From: Roseivirga sp. BDSF3-8
GTDB lineage: Bacteria; Bacteroidota; Bacteroidia; Cytophagales; Cyclobacteriaceae
Assembly (NCBI RefSeq): GCF_041449215.1
Contig: NZ_JBGNFV010000001.1
Span: 558,001 to 622,000 of the forward strand
Reading direction: 5' to 3'
Length of the DNA stretch: 64,000 bases
Under the pieces are notes generated by a model. That model was not told the DNA's origin. It made no database searches and saw nothing but the letters and a program-made list of their open reading frames with translations. Positions 8,405-17,061 of this stretch are shown here, piece by piece. Every line of letters begins with the position of its first letter. Positions within the stretch are counted from its first letter, which is position 1. Made by a program: the position numbers and the translations under genes.

Positions 8405-10111
8405 ATGAAAAAGATTGGCTCATCCTGGTACGGAATGCTATGCGCCATGGCCGTACCCCTTTTCACTTTACTACTTACGGGTTGCCTGGAGAACGTAGAG
8501 GCCCCGCCAGAAACTGTTATATCTGACGATTTTGTCGACCTAAGGCCTCAGCAAACCGCGCTGCGTAACCAGGGTGGCCGGGGCACGTGCATAGTGTTTG
8601 CGGGTGTGGCGGCTTTAGAGGCGTCGTACAGGCGGTATGGCTATGGAGAACCGGACCTCTCTGAGGAGTTTATCAACTTCACGAGGAAATCGGCTTACCT
8701 GCATCCTATCTGGGATGATCACATGGCTGATGGTGTGCACAGGATAGAGACCCAGCTTGGGAGTACCGGAGGCGGTGGCGGTGTGGGCGTAGTGGTGGAA
8801 TTGAGCAAAGGCTATAAGATACCGCTGGAAGAGGTAATGGGGTACCATGACAGTGAAGATTACTACAAGGATAACTTTCCGGCGCTCACTATTGCATTGG
8901 ATAAGGGGGCTGGCGCTACCCAAAAGGAATATAGCGACTTTAACCTGGACCCTGAGATACTCACGCATGATATTCTTCATAATGAGGATTGGTATGGGGT
9001 GGCAGCATACAGGAATCTGGATGATGCGACTGATACGGATGAAATAGAGACTATCCTGAAAAGCGGCAAGGAAGTGGTATGGGACTTTAGCGGAAGCGCG
9101 CCCTGGGATGAAGGGGGTGTGGATGACCGGGGGGTATGGCAGGAGTGCGGCAACTGTAATGTGATAGCCCACAGCATGCTTATCGTGGGGTTTGATAAGC
9201 GGGACAGTGACCCTTCCAGGCATTACTTCATGGTAAAGAACAGTTGGGGTGAAGACGAATCTGCACTAGATCTGGATGGCTATACGGCTATTTCGTATGA
9301 TTACGTGAGGCGGTATGGTTTGGCGGCTGCCTACATCCAGCGGCCGGCTGCTATATCAGAGTGGCCTGAGATTGCCTTCTTTGGCCGCTGGAAACTGAAT
9401 TACGATGGCCTCAGGGGTACTCTGGACATCTATCACCTGCCGGGCATGGCGGACTATGTATTTGAGTACAATTATACTACGGGGGCTATCCCTATCCAGT
9501 ATAATGACTACCGGATAGGCACTTTTTATGATTCACAGGGCAACCCTTACCGGGTCAACGGCAGTGTACTGGGAAATAAGATCACGTTTTATATCGATAA
9601 TAATAAGCCTCTGCTGCGATGGGATGAGGTAAGCGGCCGTAAGTTTGAGTTCTACCTGAGGCGTAATGACTTTATGGCAGGACAATTCACTGATACGGAC
9701 GGGAATACTTATGGCGGCTACGCGTCTAAGGGGCAGTATTCTTCATCCGGTGGGGACACTCCCCGGCCCTTTGGCTTGGCGGCTTACTATGAGAGTGAGT
9801 GGTATTTTAGTACGGAGGGGGCATACGGCGAACTGTATTTTGACGAGGTGGTATCTGACCAGTCTGCAGATCACGTTATTATAGAAGGTAGATTTACTTC
9901 GAGTTGGGAAAACCTGGTATCGAGGGCACAAATTAAGTTTTATAACAATAAGCCTCATAAGGTCTATTTACAGATCGCAAAACTCAGTAGCGAGGTGGGG
10001 GTGGTTAACCTGACGGGCCACCATCATACGTGGGACTCCGGGCTTATTACCGGAAAGGCTGATCAGGCCCCTTCGGTTACTTATCCGTTCAAGATGACGA
10101 GGATTAACTAG
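8405..10111 (+). CDS. C1-family (papain-like) cysteine protease lipoprotein
   Basis: 568-residue exported lipoprotein. The lipobox LLLTGC puts the lipidated Cys at 27. The papain domain covers about 40-310: catalytic Cys62 in NQGGRGTCIVFAG, His256 in NVIAHSMLIVGFD and Asn279 in MVKNSWGED, all in the usual order. The C-terminal 250 residues are beta-rich (many Tyr, Asp, Gly) and resemble lipocalin-like or carbohydrate-binding repeats, but I cannot name the fold. There is no obvious prodomain. Expected location is the outer membrane or cell surface. The gene stands alone and ends at a strong terminator. Confidence 0.88.
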   Translation: MKKIGSSWYGMLCAMAVPLFTLLLTGCLENVEAPPETVISDDFVDLRPQQTALRNQGGRGTCIVFAGVAALEASYRRYGYGEPDLSEEFINFTRKSAYLHPIWDDHMADGVHRIETQLGSTGGGGGVGVVVELSKGYKIPLEEVMGYHDSEDYYKDNFPALTIALDKGAGATQKEYSDFNLDPEILTHDILHNEDWYGVAAYRNLDDATDTDEIETILKSGKEVVWDFSGSAPWDEGGVDDRGVWQECGNCNVIAHSMLIVGFDKRDSDPSRHYFMVKNSWGEDESALDLDGYTAISYDYVRRYGLAAAYIQRPAAISEWPEIAFFGRWKLNYDGLRGTLDIYHLPGMADYVFEYNYTTGAIPIQYNDYRIGTFYDSQGNPYRVNGSVLGNKITFYIDNNKPLLRWDEVSGRKFEFYLRRNDFMAGQFTDTDGNTYGGYASKGQYSSSGGDTPRPFGLAAYYESEWYFSTEGAYGELYFDEVVSDQSADHVIIEGRFTSSWENLVSRAQIKFYNNKPHKVYLQIAKLSSEVGVVNLTGHHHTWDSGLITGKADQAPSVTYPFKMTRIN

Positions 10112-10135
10112 GCTCTAGGGGGGCAATGGGTACTG

Positions 10136-10163
10136 AGCGACACTACAGGGTGTCGCTTTTTTT
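10136..10163 (+). terminator. Rho-independent terminator
   Basis: AGCGACAC / GTGTCGCT stem with a short TACAGG loop followed by a run of seven T, directly after the papain-like gene. Confidence 0.9.
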
Positions 10164-10193
10164 GTTTACGGGTACACTTGTGTATTATGCAGC

Positions 10194-10742
10194 ATGAAAC
10201 CAAGGGGGCTTGATGTACTGATAGCGGAGATAGACCGCCAGCACTTGTGGGAGCGTGACATAAGGCTAAAGCGCAATGAGTTTGTGGCAACGCCGGGTGA
10301 CCTGAATACGCACCTGTACGTGGTGGTGAGCGGGGCGCTGCGAATGTATATAATGGATGACGGTGTGGAACACGTTGTGCGCTTTGGCTACCCGCTCAAC
10401 CTGGTGGGGGTGCTGGACTGCCTGATGACGGGCCGCCCGACACAGTTCTATATGCAGGCGATCAAAAAGACGGAGCTAAAGGCGATATCGCAGCAGGCTT
10501 TTGAGAGGCTTATACGCAGCACACCCGAGATGCGTACACAATATGAGGCTATACTGAAGAACCTTGTGCACCAGCAGATGGAGCGTGAAATGGATCTGCT
10601 GACGGCCTCTCCGCAGGCGCGCTACCGCCGGGTGCTGGCGAGAAGCCCGCAGCTATTTAATGAGGTGCCGCACCGGCACATTGCCTCATACCTGCGTATG
10701 ACGCCGGAGACGCTGAGCCGGGTGAAAAGAGAGGTGGAGTGA
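10194..10742 (+). CDS. Crp/Fnr family transcriptional regulator
   Basis: 182 residues. Residues 10-115 form the cyclic-nucleotide-binding beta roll (LYVVVSGALRMYI, then VVRFGYPLNLVG). The C-terminal 60 residues contain the winged-helix region, with HIASYLRMTPETLSRVKRE as the recognition helix. The domain is short for the family (usually 190-230), and residues of a cAMP phosphate-binding cassette are not evident, so the ligand is unknown. This subgroup of small Crp-like regulators is common in Bacteroidota. Its 3' end runs straight into the minisatellite. Confidence 0.88.
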   Translation: MKPRGLDVLIAEIDRQHLWERDIRLKRNEFVATPGDLNTHLYVVVSGALRMYIMDDGVEHVVRFGYPLNLVGVLDCLMTGRPTQFYMQAIKKTELKAISQQAFERLIRSTPEMRTQYEAILKNLVHQQMEREMDLLTASPQARYRRVLARSPQLFNEVPHRHIASYLRMTPETLSRVKREVE

Positions 10743-10748
10743 GGGGGG

Positions 10749-11060
10749 CGAGAGTCGGCTTAGCGAAAGTCGGACCACCGAGAGTCGGACCACCGAGAGT
10801 CGGACCACCGAGAGTCGGGCCACCGAGAGTCGGGCCACCGAGAGTCGGGCCACCGAGAGTCGGGCCACCGAGAGTCGGGCCACCGAGAGTCGGGCCACCG
10901 AGAGTCGGGCCACCGAGAGTCGGGCCACCGAGAGTCGGGCCACCGAGAGTCGGGCCACCGAGAGTCGGGCCACCGAGAGTCGGGCCACCGAGAGTCGGGC
11001 CACCGAGAGTCGGGCCACCGAGAGTCGGGCCACCGAGAGTCGGGCCACCGAGAGTCGGGC
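10749..11060. repeat. 15-bp minisatellite, about 20 tandem copies
   Basis: Unit CGAGAGTCGGGCCAC repeated head to tail. The first copies read GGACC, the rest GGGCC, and the inner copies are identical. It starts within 10 bp of the stop codon of the Crp/Fnr gene. Both strands are open in one frame (VGPPR on plus, RLSVA on minus), but there is no independent sign of coding, since any 15-bp unit stays open if one unit is. Confidence 0.97.
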
Positions 11061-11171
11061 CCGCCCCTGAAGAAAAAAGTGTGTCACCTTTTTTCTTCTA
11101 TCCCCTCCTAGGGGGTGGGGAATGGCTAATGTGGTATTTTTGAGCTGATTACACGCTTAACCTGACGGCTA
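11061..11171. repeat. dispersed repeat with 11-bp hairpin, copy 1
   Basis: Contains GAAGAAAAAAG and CTTTTTTCTTC as an inverted repeat with an 8-nt loop, then a C-rich/G-rich stretch. The same block recurs at about 12887-12985 and 13315-13423. Here it follows the minisatellite directly and could serve as a terminator in either direction. Confidence 0.8.
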
Positions 11172-11300
11172 TGCTCCCACAGGAGGGGAATTATTTGTGC
11201 TTATTGCTACAGAGCTACATTTTTAAAAGCAAATCATGCATAATCAGTAAAATAGGGCCTTGTCTTGAGGGCTAGGCTGAAGGTGGCGGGAATAGCAGAC

Positions 11301-11618
11301 TCAGGCATCGGCAAAATGTTTATCTGGCTGCTGATCTGCTACTTTATACTGTCCCAGCACATTGGCAGGGGGTGTGGCGGCAGGAAATTCGCTCTGCAGC
11401 GCCTTAATAAGCTTTTCACTATTTTTCAGACAGTCATGGTTTATGGAAAAAAGCTCTTCACCTGCCATTAGCAGGAGGGTTTCTTTGTCTTTAACATGAA
11501 TGCCTCTTACATCAGCCTTCAGGATAGTGGTTTCCTTGTTTTTACCATGGCGGATGATTATGTGCTGGTTTGTGAGTGTGACGGTGTATCGTTTCAGGAA
11601 TGATATACCTAAAGACAC
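11301..11618 (-). CDS. bacterial PH-like domain protein, possibly missing its 5' end
   Basis: The 105-residue frame from a GTG start encodes beta-strands typical of small membrane-anchored PH-like proteins: YTVTLTNQHIIIRHG, then TILKADVRGIHVKD, then TLLLMAGEELFSIN and an end helix. Upstream in the same frame the codons still read as a hydrophobic helix (NFFYGLLPSILIGISAIA), but no usable start is found there. An ATG about 140 bp upstream opens a different frame that also encodes a hydrophobic stretch. I infer that the N-terminal membrane anchor has been lost by a frameshift or that an unusual start is used. Function unknown. Confidence 0.5.
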   Translation of the reverse strand: MSLGISFLKRYTVTLTNQHIIIRHGKNKETTILKADVRGIHVKDKETLLLMAGEELFSINHDCLKNSEKLIKALQSEFPAATPPANVLGQYKVADQQPDKHFADA

Positions 11619-11937
11619 CCATGCTATGGCTGATATGCCGATGAGTATGGAGGGGAGTAGCCCATAAAAAAAATTAAACCAGTATAGCTTAGTACCTAAA
11701 TATAAGGACCAACACGACCAATGTCATGATGACCTGGCGGCGGGAGCTGGTAAATACTATTTGATCCTGACCGGGCAAGGCTTTTGATTTTTTGTAAAAA
11801 TAGGGGCTGCCGGTTAAAAATAAAATGTAATAAGCATGGGGATACTACCTGAAAAGATGGACTTTCCATCAAAACCTTAATCAAGATCAATGCTTTTGGG
11901 GGTAGCAATGGGGACCTTTGGATAAACGAGATATGCT
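11619..11937. other. intergenic region with lost N-terminal anchor of the PH-like gene
   Basis: 319 bp. The minus strand holds two hydrophobic frame pieces that probably once formed the membrane anchor of the PH-like protein. The rest is the promoter region of the DinB-family gene. No repeats seen. Confidence 0.4.
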
Positions 11938-12507
11938 ATGAAGATCAACAGCCACGAATTGCTAGCGGAACTAACGGCCCTTGTGAATGAGCACCTTGAG
12001 CGGGGAGAGGGATTGCTCCAGCTACCTGAAGAAACGCTGAACCGTAAGCCGGACGTTACTAGTTGGAGTACGCTTGAGTGCCTGGAGCACATGAATCTGT
12101 ACGGTGATCACTACCTGCCGGAAATGAAACGGCAGATCGGCAAGAGCAGGCATAACCCTTCTCCTTCCTACCGGCCGGGCTGGTTTGGCAACTGGTTTGC
12201 GGGTATGATGCAACCTAAAGAGAAACTGAATAAGATGAAGACCTTTAAAAGTAAGGACCCCTGGGGGAGCACGCTGGATAAGGGGGTGGTGGGGCGCTTC
12301 ATTGAGCAGCAAAAGGCGCTACTGGGTATCCTGCAGGAAGCCAAGGGGGCCGATCTGGGCAGGGTGAGGGTGCCTATGACGATCCCGCTGATGAGGGTGA
12401 AGCTGGGCGATACGCTACGCTTCTTTGTGAACCACAATGAACGGCATATGCGACAGGTGGAGAGGGTGCTTATAGATATACAAAAAGGGCATAGTCTGGT
12501 GAAATAG
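11938..12507 (+). CDS. DinB/YfiT-like four-helix metalloprotein
   Basis: 189 residues of the DinB superfamily, which are four-helix bundles with a three-His metal site; some members act as thiol-dependent transferases. Histidines are placed as expected: H51 in LEHMNLYGDHY (with H58) and the C-terminal pair in FFVNHNERHMRQ. Length and helix pattern are normal. It is a single gene, convergent with the duplicated short frame downstream. The substrate is unknown. Confidence 0.82.
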   Translation: MKINSHELLAELTALVNEHLERGEGLLQLPEETLNRKPDVTSWSTLECLEHMNLYGDHYLPEMKRQIGKSRHNPSPSYRPGWFGNWFAGMMQPKEKLNKMKTFKSKDPWGSTLDKGVVGRFIEQQKALLGILQEAKGADLGRVRVPMTIPLMRVKLGDTLRFFVNHNERHMRQVERVLIDIQKGHSLVK

Positions 12508-12582
12508 AAGAAACAGGCTGGAAGGGGTATGGTGTCGATTTCTGCAGGCAGCAGACATGGTAAATGATATGATGCCTTTTCA

Positions 12583-12845
12583 CTAACCCTGTGGGATAGG
12601 AAGGCTAATTTTAGTGGATAAATAACTCCCGACATACTTACCCGGCCTTCTACCAGAATCCAGTTGTCTTGTATACTCAAACTGACCCTGACATCATTAT
12701 GCTCCATAAAGCAGAGGGCCAGTTCATAATCGCATTGGTTATGTTTGGTTATGTCCAGGTGCTTCTTCGGCCCAAGGTCTACCTCTCTTGCATAGAGGGG
12801 CTTAATGTCGGTAGCTGAGGGCTTTTTAGAGTGGGTGCGGTCCAA
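12583..12845 (-). pseudogene. short hypothetical gene, frameshifted copy of the one at 13014
   Basis: About 75 residues align without gaps to the downstream copy (identical for the first 30: DRTHSKKPSATDIKPLYARE). One A is missing from the A-run near 12608, which shifts the frame. Restoring it gives an end PIPQG and a stop at 12583. The frame has only a TTG start. It lies in a 395-bp direct repeat. No known family recognised; whether either copy is a real gene is uncertain. Confidence 0.45.
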
Positions 12846-12985
12846 CTGGTACCTCGGGCGAAAAGTTGACTCGCACCCGCCCCTGAAGAAAAAAGTGTGT
12901 CACCTATTTTCTTCTTTCCCCTCCCAAGGGGTGGGGAGTGGTAACATGCTATTTCTGAACTGCTTACATTCTTAACTCGAGGGCT
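12591..12985. repeat. 395-bp direct repeat, copy 1
   Basis: More than 90 percent identical by eye to 13030-13423, period about 438 bp. It contains the short frame and the hairpin block shared with 11061-11171. Confidence 0.85.
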
Positions 12986-13013
12986 GGAGGCACCCCCCCT
13001 GAAATGAGAAACT

Positions 13014-13283
13014 TTATTCTTTACGTTTTGGGATAGGAAGGCTTATTTTTAGTGGATATACGGCTCCGGACATATTTACACGGTCTTCTATAAGGATCCA
13101 GTCGTTTTGTATACTCAAACTGACCCTGACATCATTATGCTCCATAAAGTAGAGGGCCAGTTCATAATCGTATTGGTTATGTTTGGTTATCTCCAGGTGC
13201 TTCTTCGGCCCAAGGTCTACCTCTCTTGCATAGAGGGGCTTAATGTCGGTAGCTGAGGGCTTTTTAGAGTGGGTGCGGTCCAA
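13014..13283 (-). CDS. hypothetical 89-residue protein (duplicated unit)
   Basis: Intact copy of the duplicated short frame. It begins at a TTG and is charged and beta-like in the second half (DVRVSLSIQNDWILIEDRVN). Differences from copy 1 include several conservative changes, which weakly favours past selection. No family recognised. The start is uncertain because the frame stays open upstream through the repeat. Confidence 0.4.
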   Translation of the reverse strand: MDRTHSKKPSATDIKPLYAREVDLGPKKHLEITKHNQYDYELALYFMEHNDVRVSLSIQNDWILIEDRVNMSGAVYPLKISLPIPKRKE

Positions 13284-13423
13284 CTGGTACCTCGGGCGAA
13301 AAGTTGACTCGCACCCGCCCCTGAAGAAAAAAGTGTGTCACCTTTTTTCTTCTTTCCCCTCCCAAGGGGTGGGGAATGGTAACATGCTATTTTTGAACTG
13401 CTTACATTCTTAACTCGAGGGCT
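13030..13423. repeat. 395-bp direct repeat, copy 2
   Basis: Second copy of the block at 12591-12985, ending in the same CTTAACTCGAGGGCT. Confidence 0.85.
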
Positions 13424-14311
13424 ATGCACTACCGACGGAGGTTGAACTCGCACACGAGCAGATGCAAAACAGCTATTCGAAGTTGAGTTATTGACATCGG
13501 GGGGATGTAACCTGGCAGCAAAGGCAGACTAATTGACCCCTGGCACATTTAGCCACTATCTGCCAGGTACCCTTCCGTCCGCGAGGGAGCCGTCGTTGTA
13601 GCTATGACATTTGCTTTTTAAACAGGCATATGATTTGAGTGAATCATTTCAGGCGCGGCCACCTTCCCTAAAACAGGGAAGGAATTTCGGACTCTCATTG
13701 GTGCACGCATCTCACTTGTACCATGCAATCCTTGGATTGCCCGCTGGCAGGGGTTCAGGCATCCTTTATTGAAAGCCATACAAAGCACCGAAACAAGTCT
13801 CCCTTTGCTAGCATAGCGGTCAAGCTAAGAGTTGATCCAATGTAAATTACCTTCCTGGGAGCCGGGGTCGGGACCGACTCGGCCTCAAATGGCCATTTAG
13901 AACTCAAATAAAGATTCCGGAGCCGGGGTCTTTCAGACCGAGTACGCAGGCGACTGGGTTAGGCTGTAGGTATAAGCTGAAATAATGGATTATTGCTCCA
14001 GCTTTAGACCCACCCCGGCGTGAGCTATTGCCATTCCAAAGTAAATTTCTGCGCCTGCCCGACGTGTGCGTCCCCAGTCTCAAAAGGGGACTAACTTCTT
14101 ATTAATTGATTTACAGTAATTTGTGTGCTTAACTTGACGGCTATACCTTTGATAGAGCCTTAGCTTGACGGCTATGCCTCTGAAGCAGCATTAATCCCTG
14201 CCAGCTATAGTATGCCCTGGCTGCTAATTGTGTTGTATTAGTAGTCGTGCATAGGTATAAGAACGCCTACTTTCCCCATTATTTCCTATCCCCCACCCTG
14301 CTTTCGATGTT
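13424..14311. other. 888-bp gene-free, repeat-rich region
   Basis: No credible gene on either strand. It contains several short palindromes and echoes of sequences elsewhere: GGCCACCTTCCC with its inverse near 20763, a GACCCACCCCGG piece shared with 20623, AGCCGGGGTC twice (13860 and 13920), and TTGACGGCTAT twice (14134 and 14165), related to the end of the 11061 repeat. This looks like accumulated REP-like debris. Confidence 0.6.
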
Positions 14312-14887
14312 TTAATTATGCGTAATGCTGATGCTCTTACACATATATAGCATCTCCTGGTAAAACTTATCCTTATCATTTTCAAAGCTTGAAAAGGTAA
14401 AAGCAATGGAGTGATCGCCATTTACATGTAAGAGGGCTCCTCCATAATATGAGGTGGAATCAGTATTGACGACATAGTCATACAAAATCCGGGTAGTATC
14501 GTTATTAAGGATCAGTGGGTTAAGGTCACTAATGTAGTCACTCGCGAAGCTGAACTTCTCGAAGGCTACAATTAGTTCTTTTTTGCCGGAAGCACCTTTT
14601 GGGGCTATGCCATAGATGATCATGCTATCACAATTCCGGCTGTCGCAGTCTTCTCTAAAGGCCAGTTCAACGGCTTCGCTATTTACCTGCTGCCAGTCGG
14701 AAGGCACCTGCATTTGAATGGAGTCTCCTACATTAATTTCTTTATAACCTTCCCGGGGCTCACGCCTGGCTTCGGCGCTTTCGTCACTAACACCGGAGGT
14801 TTCAGCGGCTTTTTCTTCCTGCTTGTCACTACAGCGGATGAAACCAACCAAGCTCCAGACGCACAGTAGAACTATATACTTAGCCAT
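14312..14887 (-). CDS. hypothetical lipoprotein
   Basis: 191 residues from the ATG in front of the signal peptide MAKYIVLLCVWSLVGFIRC; the Cys at the end is a possible lipidation site, though the lipobox is weak. An Glu/Ser-rich linker is followed by a compact domain (INVGDSIQMQVPSDWQQVN to the C-terminal MCKSISI) that looks like the PsbP/DcrB-type fold seen in many small exported proteins. A Cys pair occurs in CDSRNCDS. Role unknown. Confidence 0.6.
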   Translation of the reverse strand: MAKYIVLLCVWSLVGFIRCSDKQEEKAAETSGVSDESAEARREPREGYKEINVGDSIQMQVPSDWQQVNSEAVELAFREDCDSRNCDSMIIYGIAPKGASGKKELIVAFEKFSFASDYISDLNPLILNNDTTRILYDYVVNTDSTSYYGGALLHVNGDHSIAFTFSSFENDKDKFYQEMLYMCKSISITHN

Positions 14888-14948
14888 TTCCTTAATTCCT
14901 CTAATGGTATTACTTAAATATCTCTGCAAATATGCGGATTACACAACG

Positions 14949-15302
14949 TTAATTAGCCATGGTGGTGATAAAGAATAGTGCTGACGCAAGGATATAGGCT
15001 ATTGCAAACAGGATGCTGAGGTAGGTTTGCTTCTTAGTCCAGTGGGAAAACCTCCTGATGATATCGGTGTGAACTTTTCTATTGGAAAACCAGGCCATAC
15101 ATGCGATTACCCATAAAAAGCACAAGAGCAGGGCCAGGTTTTTACTGATCAGCTCAGGGTCTGCTCCGAGCAGGCGCCAGATGCTTACCATATTGGAGAA
15201 GGTTATGAGGCCAAAGGTGGCTGAGGCCCGGTACTCCATATGCTTTAGGCCGAAAGAAATGGAGCGCCAAAGAATATATATGCTATAGTATAGGCTATAC
15301 AT
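14949..15302 (-). CDS. small integral membrane protein
   Basis: 117 residues with three likely membrane helices: ATFGLITFSNMVSIW, NLALLLCFLWVIACMAWF and LSILFAIAYILASALFFI. No family recognised. It lies upstream of the hypothetical lipoprotein on the same strand with a 61-bp gap. Confidence 0.6.
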   Translation of the reverse strand: MYSLYYSIYILWRSISFGLKHMEYRASATFGLITFSNMVSIWRLLGADPELISKNLALLLCFLWVIACMAWFSNRKVHTDIIRRFSHWTKKQTYLSILFAIAYILASALFFITTMAN

Positions 15303-15375
15303 GGTGCCGGTTTGGGTAATTACCTATTAAAGCGTGACGTAGAGAGGCGTACTCCAAAGAAGACGTTATAGCGCA

Positions 15376-16095
15376 TTAAATATTTAGGTTGGTAAACTCC
15401 ATAACTTTTATAATGTACCGGATATGTAGCTCTTTTCTTTGTTGATAAACAATCAGTTGCTCCAGGTCGACCACTTTATTAATTTCCTGTATTACTCTGG
15501 CAAAATGCTCATGGTCGGGAAACCGGAGGGTGAATTGGTCTTTATATTTGTCCGCAGATCGTTGATATAATTCAGGGGCCGTATATTGATACACCCTATA
15601 GGTTTGAGGGCTAACTATTTCTACTTTATAATACGCTGCATCTGACCAAACTTTACTGAACTCCTCATGGTCTATTTTACCCATTACACCATCTTTTGTG
15701 ATGGTCAAACACACCTCGCTTTCGTCTGGGAGGGTGGTGATGTTAAGGCTGTCCAGCCTGTACCATAATGATTCTATATCACCATTCAGGGTGTCTGTAT
15801 TATACTGCAGGGGAAACTTAAACCAGGGGTAGACATAGGCACTGAGCTGATAGACGCTATCCTGAAAGGCGATTTGCACGAGGGTTTTTGCGCCCATGGG
15901 ATAGATGGAGTAGAACCTCATACAGAACTCGCCTTGCTGTAGCTGAGGTACTGGCAACCTACCTGCCGCCCCCCTGTCCGCTGATCTTTCATATACTACC
16001 GGGTCGGGCATGGCGGCTTGCTGTGCAAGAGTGCCTGCACTACATAGGAGGATAAGGGCGAACGTAAGGCCCGCTATGTGCCGGATATATCTCAT
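15376..16095 (-). CDS. hypothetical exported protein
   Basis: 239 residues from the ATG before the signal peptide (MRYIRHIAGLTFALILLC...LAQQ). The mature part is mostly beta with a His-containing helical end (DHEHFARVIQEINKVV). No conserved domain that I can name. It belongs to a run of three minus-strand envelope genes. Confidence 0.6.
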   Translation of the reverse strand: MRYIRHIAGLTFALILLCSAGTLAQQAAMPDPVVYERSADRGAAGRLPVPQLQQGEFCMRFYSIYPMGAKTLVQIAFQDSVYQLSAYVYPWFKFPLQYNTDTLNGDIESLWYRLDSLNITTLPDESEVCLTITKDGVMGKIDHEEFSKVWSDAAYYKVEIVSPQTYRVYQYTAPELYQRSADKYKDQFTLRFPDHEHFARVIQEINKVVDLEQLIVYQQRKELHIRYIIKVMEFTNLNI

Positions 16096-16396
16096 AGGGT
16101 TATTTGTCACAATATAGGGGATATACCTGAAAGCACCATTCTGATAAAAGGCGGTATGAAGACAGAAAAGCGGTAGCGGAATAGTCCAATTACAGGCAAT
16201 TTGACCAGCGCCAAACGCTATATACCGCCTACATATAGGCTACCTATAGGATAGGTACAGGATAGGCGAAGTAGTTACGGACCAGAAACGGAGCAGAGAC
16301 GAAGTAGCTCGGGGGGATTTGTGGATAACTCACCCTTTCAAAGTAGGTGGAATTGTTCTGTAAATATAGGAAAAATTCAATCATTGGGGAATAATT
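16096..16396. other. intergenic region
   Basis: About 300 bp between the exported-protein gene and the precursor pair. It holds short internal near-repeats (CCTATAGGATAGGTACAGGATAGG, and CGGA/CAGAGACGAAGTAG pieces near 16280) but no gene. Confidence 0.4.
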
Positions 16397-16422
16397 GGCA
16401 CCTGACAATGAAGGCAGGTGCC
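16397..16422 (-). terminator. terminator of precursor genes 3 and 4
   Basis: Perfect GGCACCTG / CAGGTGCC stem, 8 bp, followed on the minus strand by AATTATT. It lies 9 bp beyond the stop of precursor 3. Confidence 0.75.
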
Positions 16423-16430
16423 TGAAGTTT

Positions 16431-16643
16431 TTAGTGGTATATACAAGCAGTATCAGGGCCTTGACAAGCTGTTTGAGCCTCAGAATAGCCGCATGTTTCT
16501 ACGTCTTGTCCTGATGCATGCGGACAGCCAATGCAGACTGTTTCAAGTCCACATGAATTATAAGTCCATCCACCTTTTATCTTAATACTTGCTTTGGTGA
16601 CAAAGCTGGAAACTTTCAGGTCTTTCAATGATAGCTTTTTCAT
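16431..16643 (-). CDS. GG-leader peptide precursor 3 (putative RiPP)
   Basis: 70 residues. The leader MKKLSLKDLKVSSFVTK ends at IKGG (residues 24-25). The core of 45 residues has seven Cys, including VCIGCP, and several Ser/Thr. It shares the C-terminal half with precursor 4: CGYSEAQTAC and CIYH here, CGPSEAVSAC and CVYQ there. The CIGC pair matches SCTGC, LCTYC and LCTGC of precursors 1, 9 and 10. It lies 37 bp after precursor 4, so the two are probably one transcript ended by the hairpin at 16397. Confidence 0.8.
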   Translation of the reverse strand: MKKLSLKDLKVSSFVTKASIKIKGGWTYNSCGLETVCIGCPHASGQDVETCGYSEAQTACQGPDTACIYH

Positions 16644-16680
16644 AATATTTTAATACCTATAAAGTGTATTACTAGACATG

Positions 16681-16872
16681 TTATTGATACACACACATTG
16701 TATTCCTTACACAGGCAGATACTGCCTCTGAAGGACCACAACTATAGAACCCTGAATCACCACATTTAAACGATTCACATCCGTACATGGTGATCTGATT
16801 GGTACCACCTTTAACATTACTTCCAGTTATAAAGCTGGAAACCTTCAAGTCTTTCAATGATAACTTTTTCAT
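16681..16872 (-). CDS. GG-leader peptide precursor 4 (putative RiPP)
   Basis: 63 residues from the ATG that begins MKKLSLKDLKVSSFITG; an upstream in-frame ATG adds 15 residues that break the leader pattern and is not used. VKGG at 20-23 marks the likely cut. The 40-residue core has five Cys and many Ser/Thr/Gly. The leader is nearly identical to precursor 3 (first 14 residues) while the core differs more, the pattern expected when one set of enzymes serves several peptides. Confidence 0.8.
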   Translation of the reverse strand: MKKLSLKDLKVSSFITGSNVKGGTNQITMYGCESFKCGDSGFYSCGPSEAVSACVRNTMCVYQ

Positions 16873-17061
16873 AAAATCTAATTTAATTGGTCTTATTAAT
16901 ACAATATAACCAAACAAAAGTAATTAGCCTCACCAAAAATCACTTACCCTATTTTATTAAACTTCTTAATGGAAATGTTAAAAAGACCAAATGCGCGCAG
17001 GATATTCCCGTAGAAGAAAGAAACTTATATAAAAAATGCCACGAAATATACTCGTAGGATT

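Noticed and set aside
10739-11143. Open frames through the minisatellite (VGPPR repeats on plus, RLSVA repeats on minus)
   Set aside because: Any repeat with a 15-bp unit stays open if one unit is open; both strands are equally open, and there is no start context or conserved flank.
12168-12845. 225-codon minus-strand frame overlapping the DinB-family gene
   Set aside because: The part opposite DinB is a shadow; only the first 75 codons match the duplicated short frame, and the rest follows a 1-base deletion.
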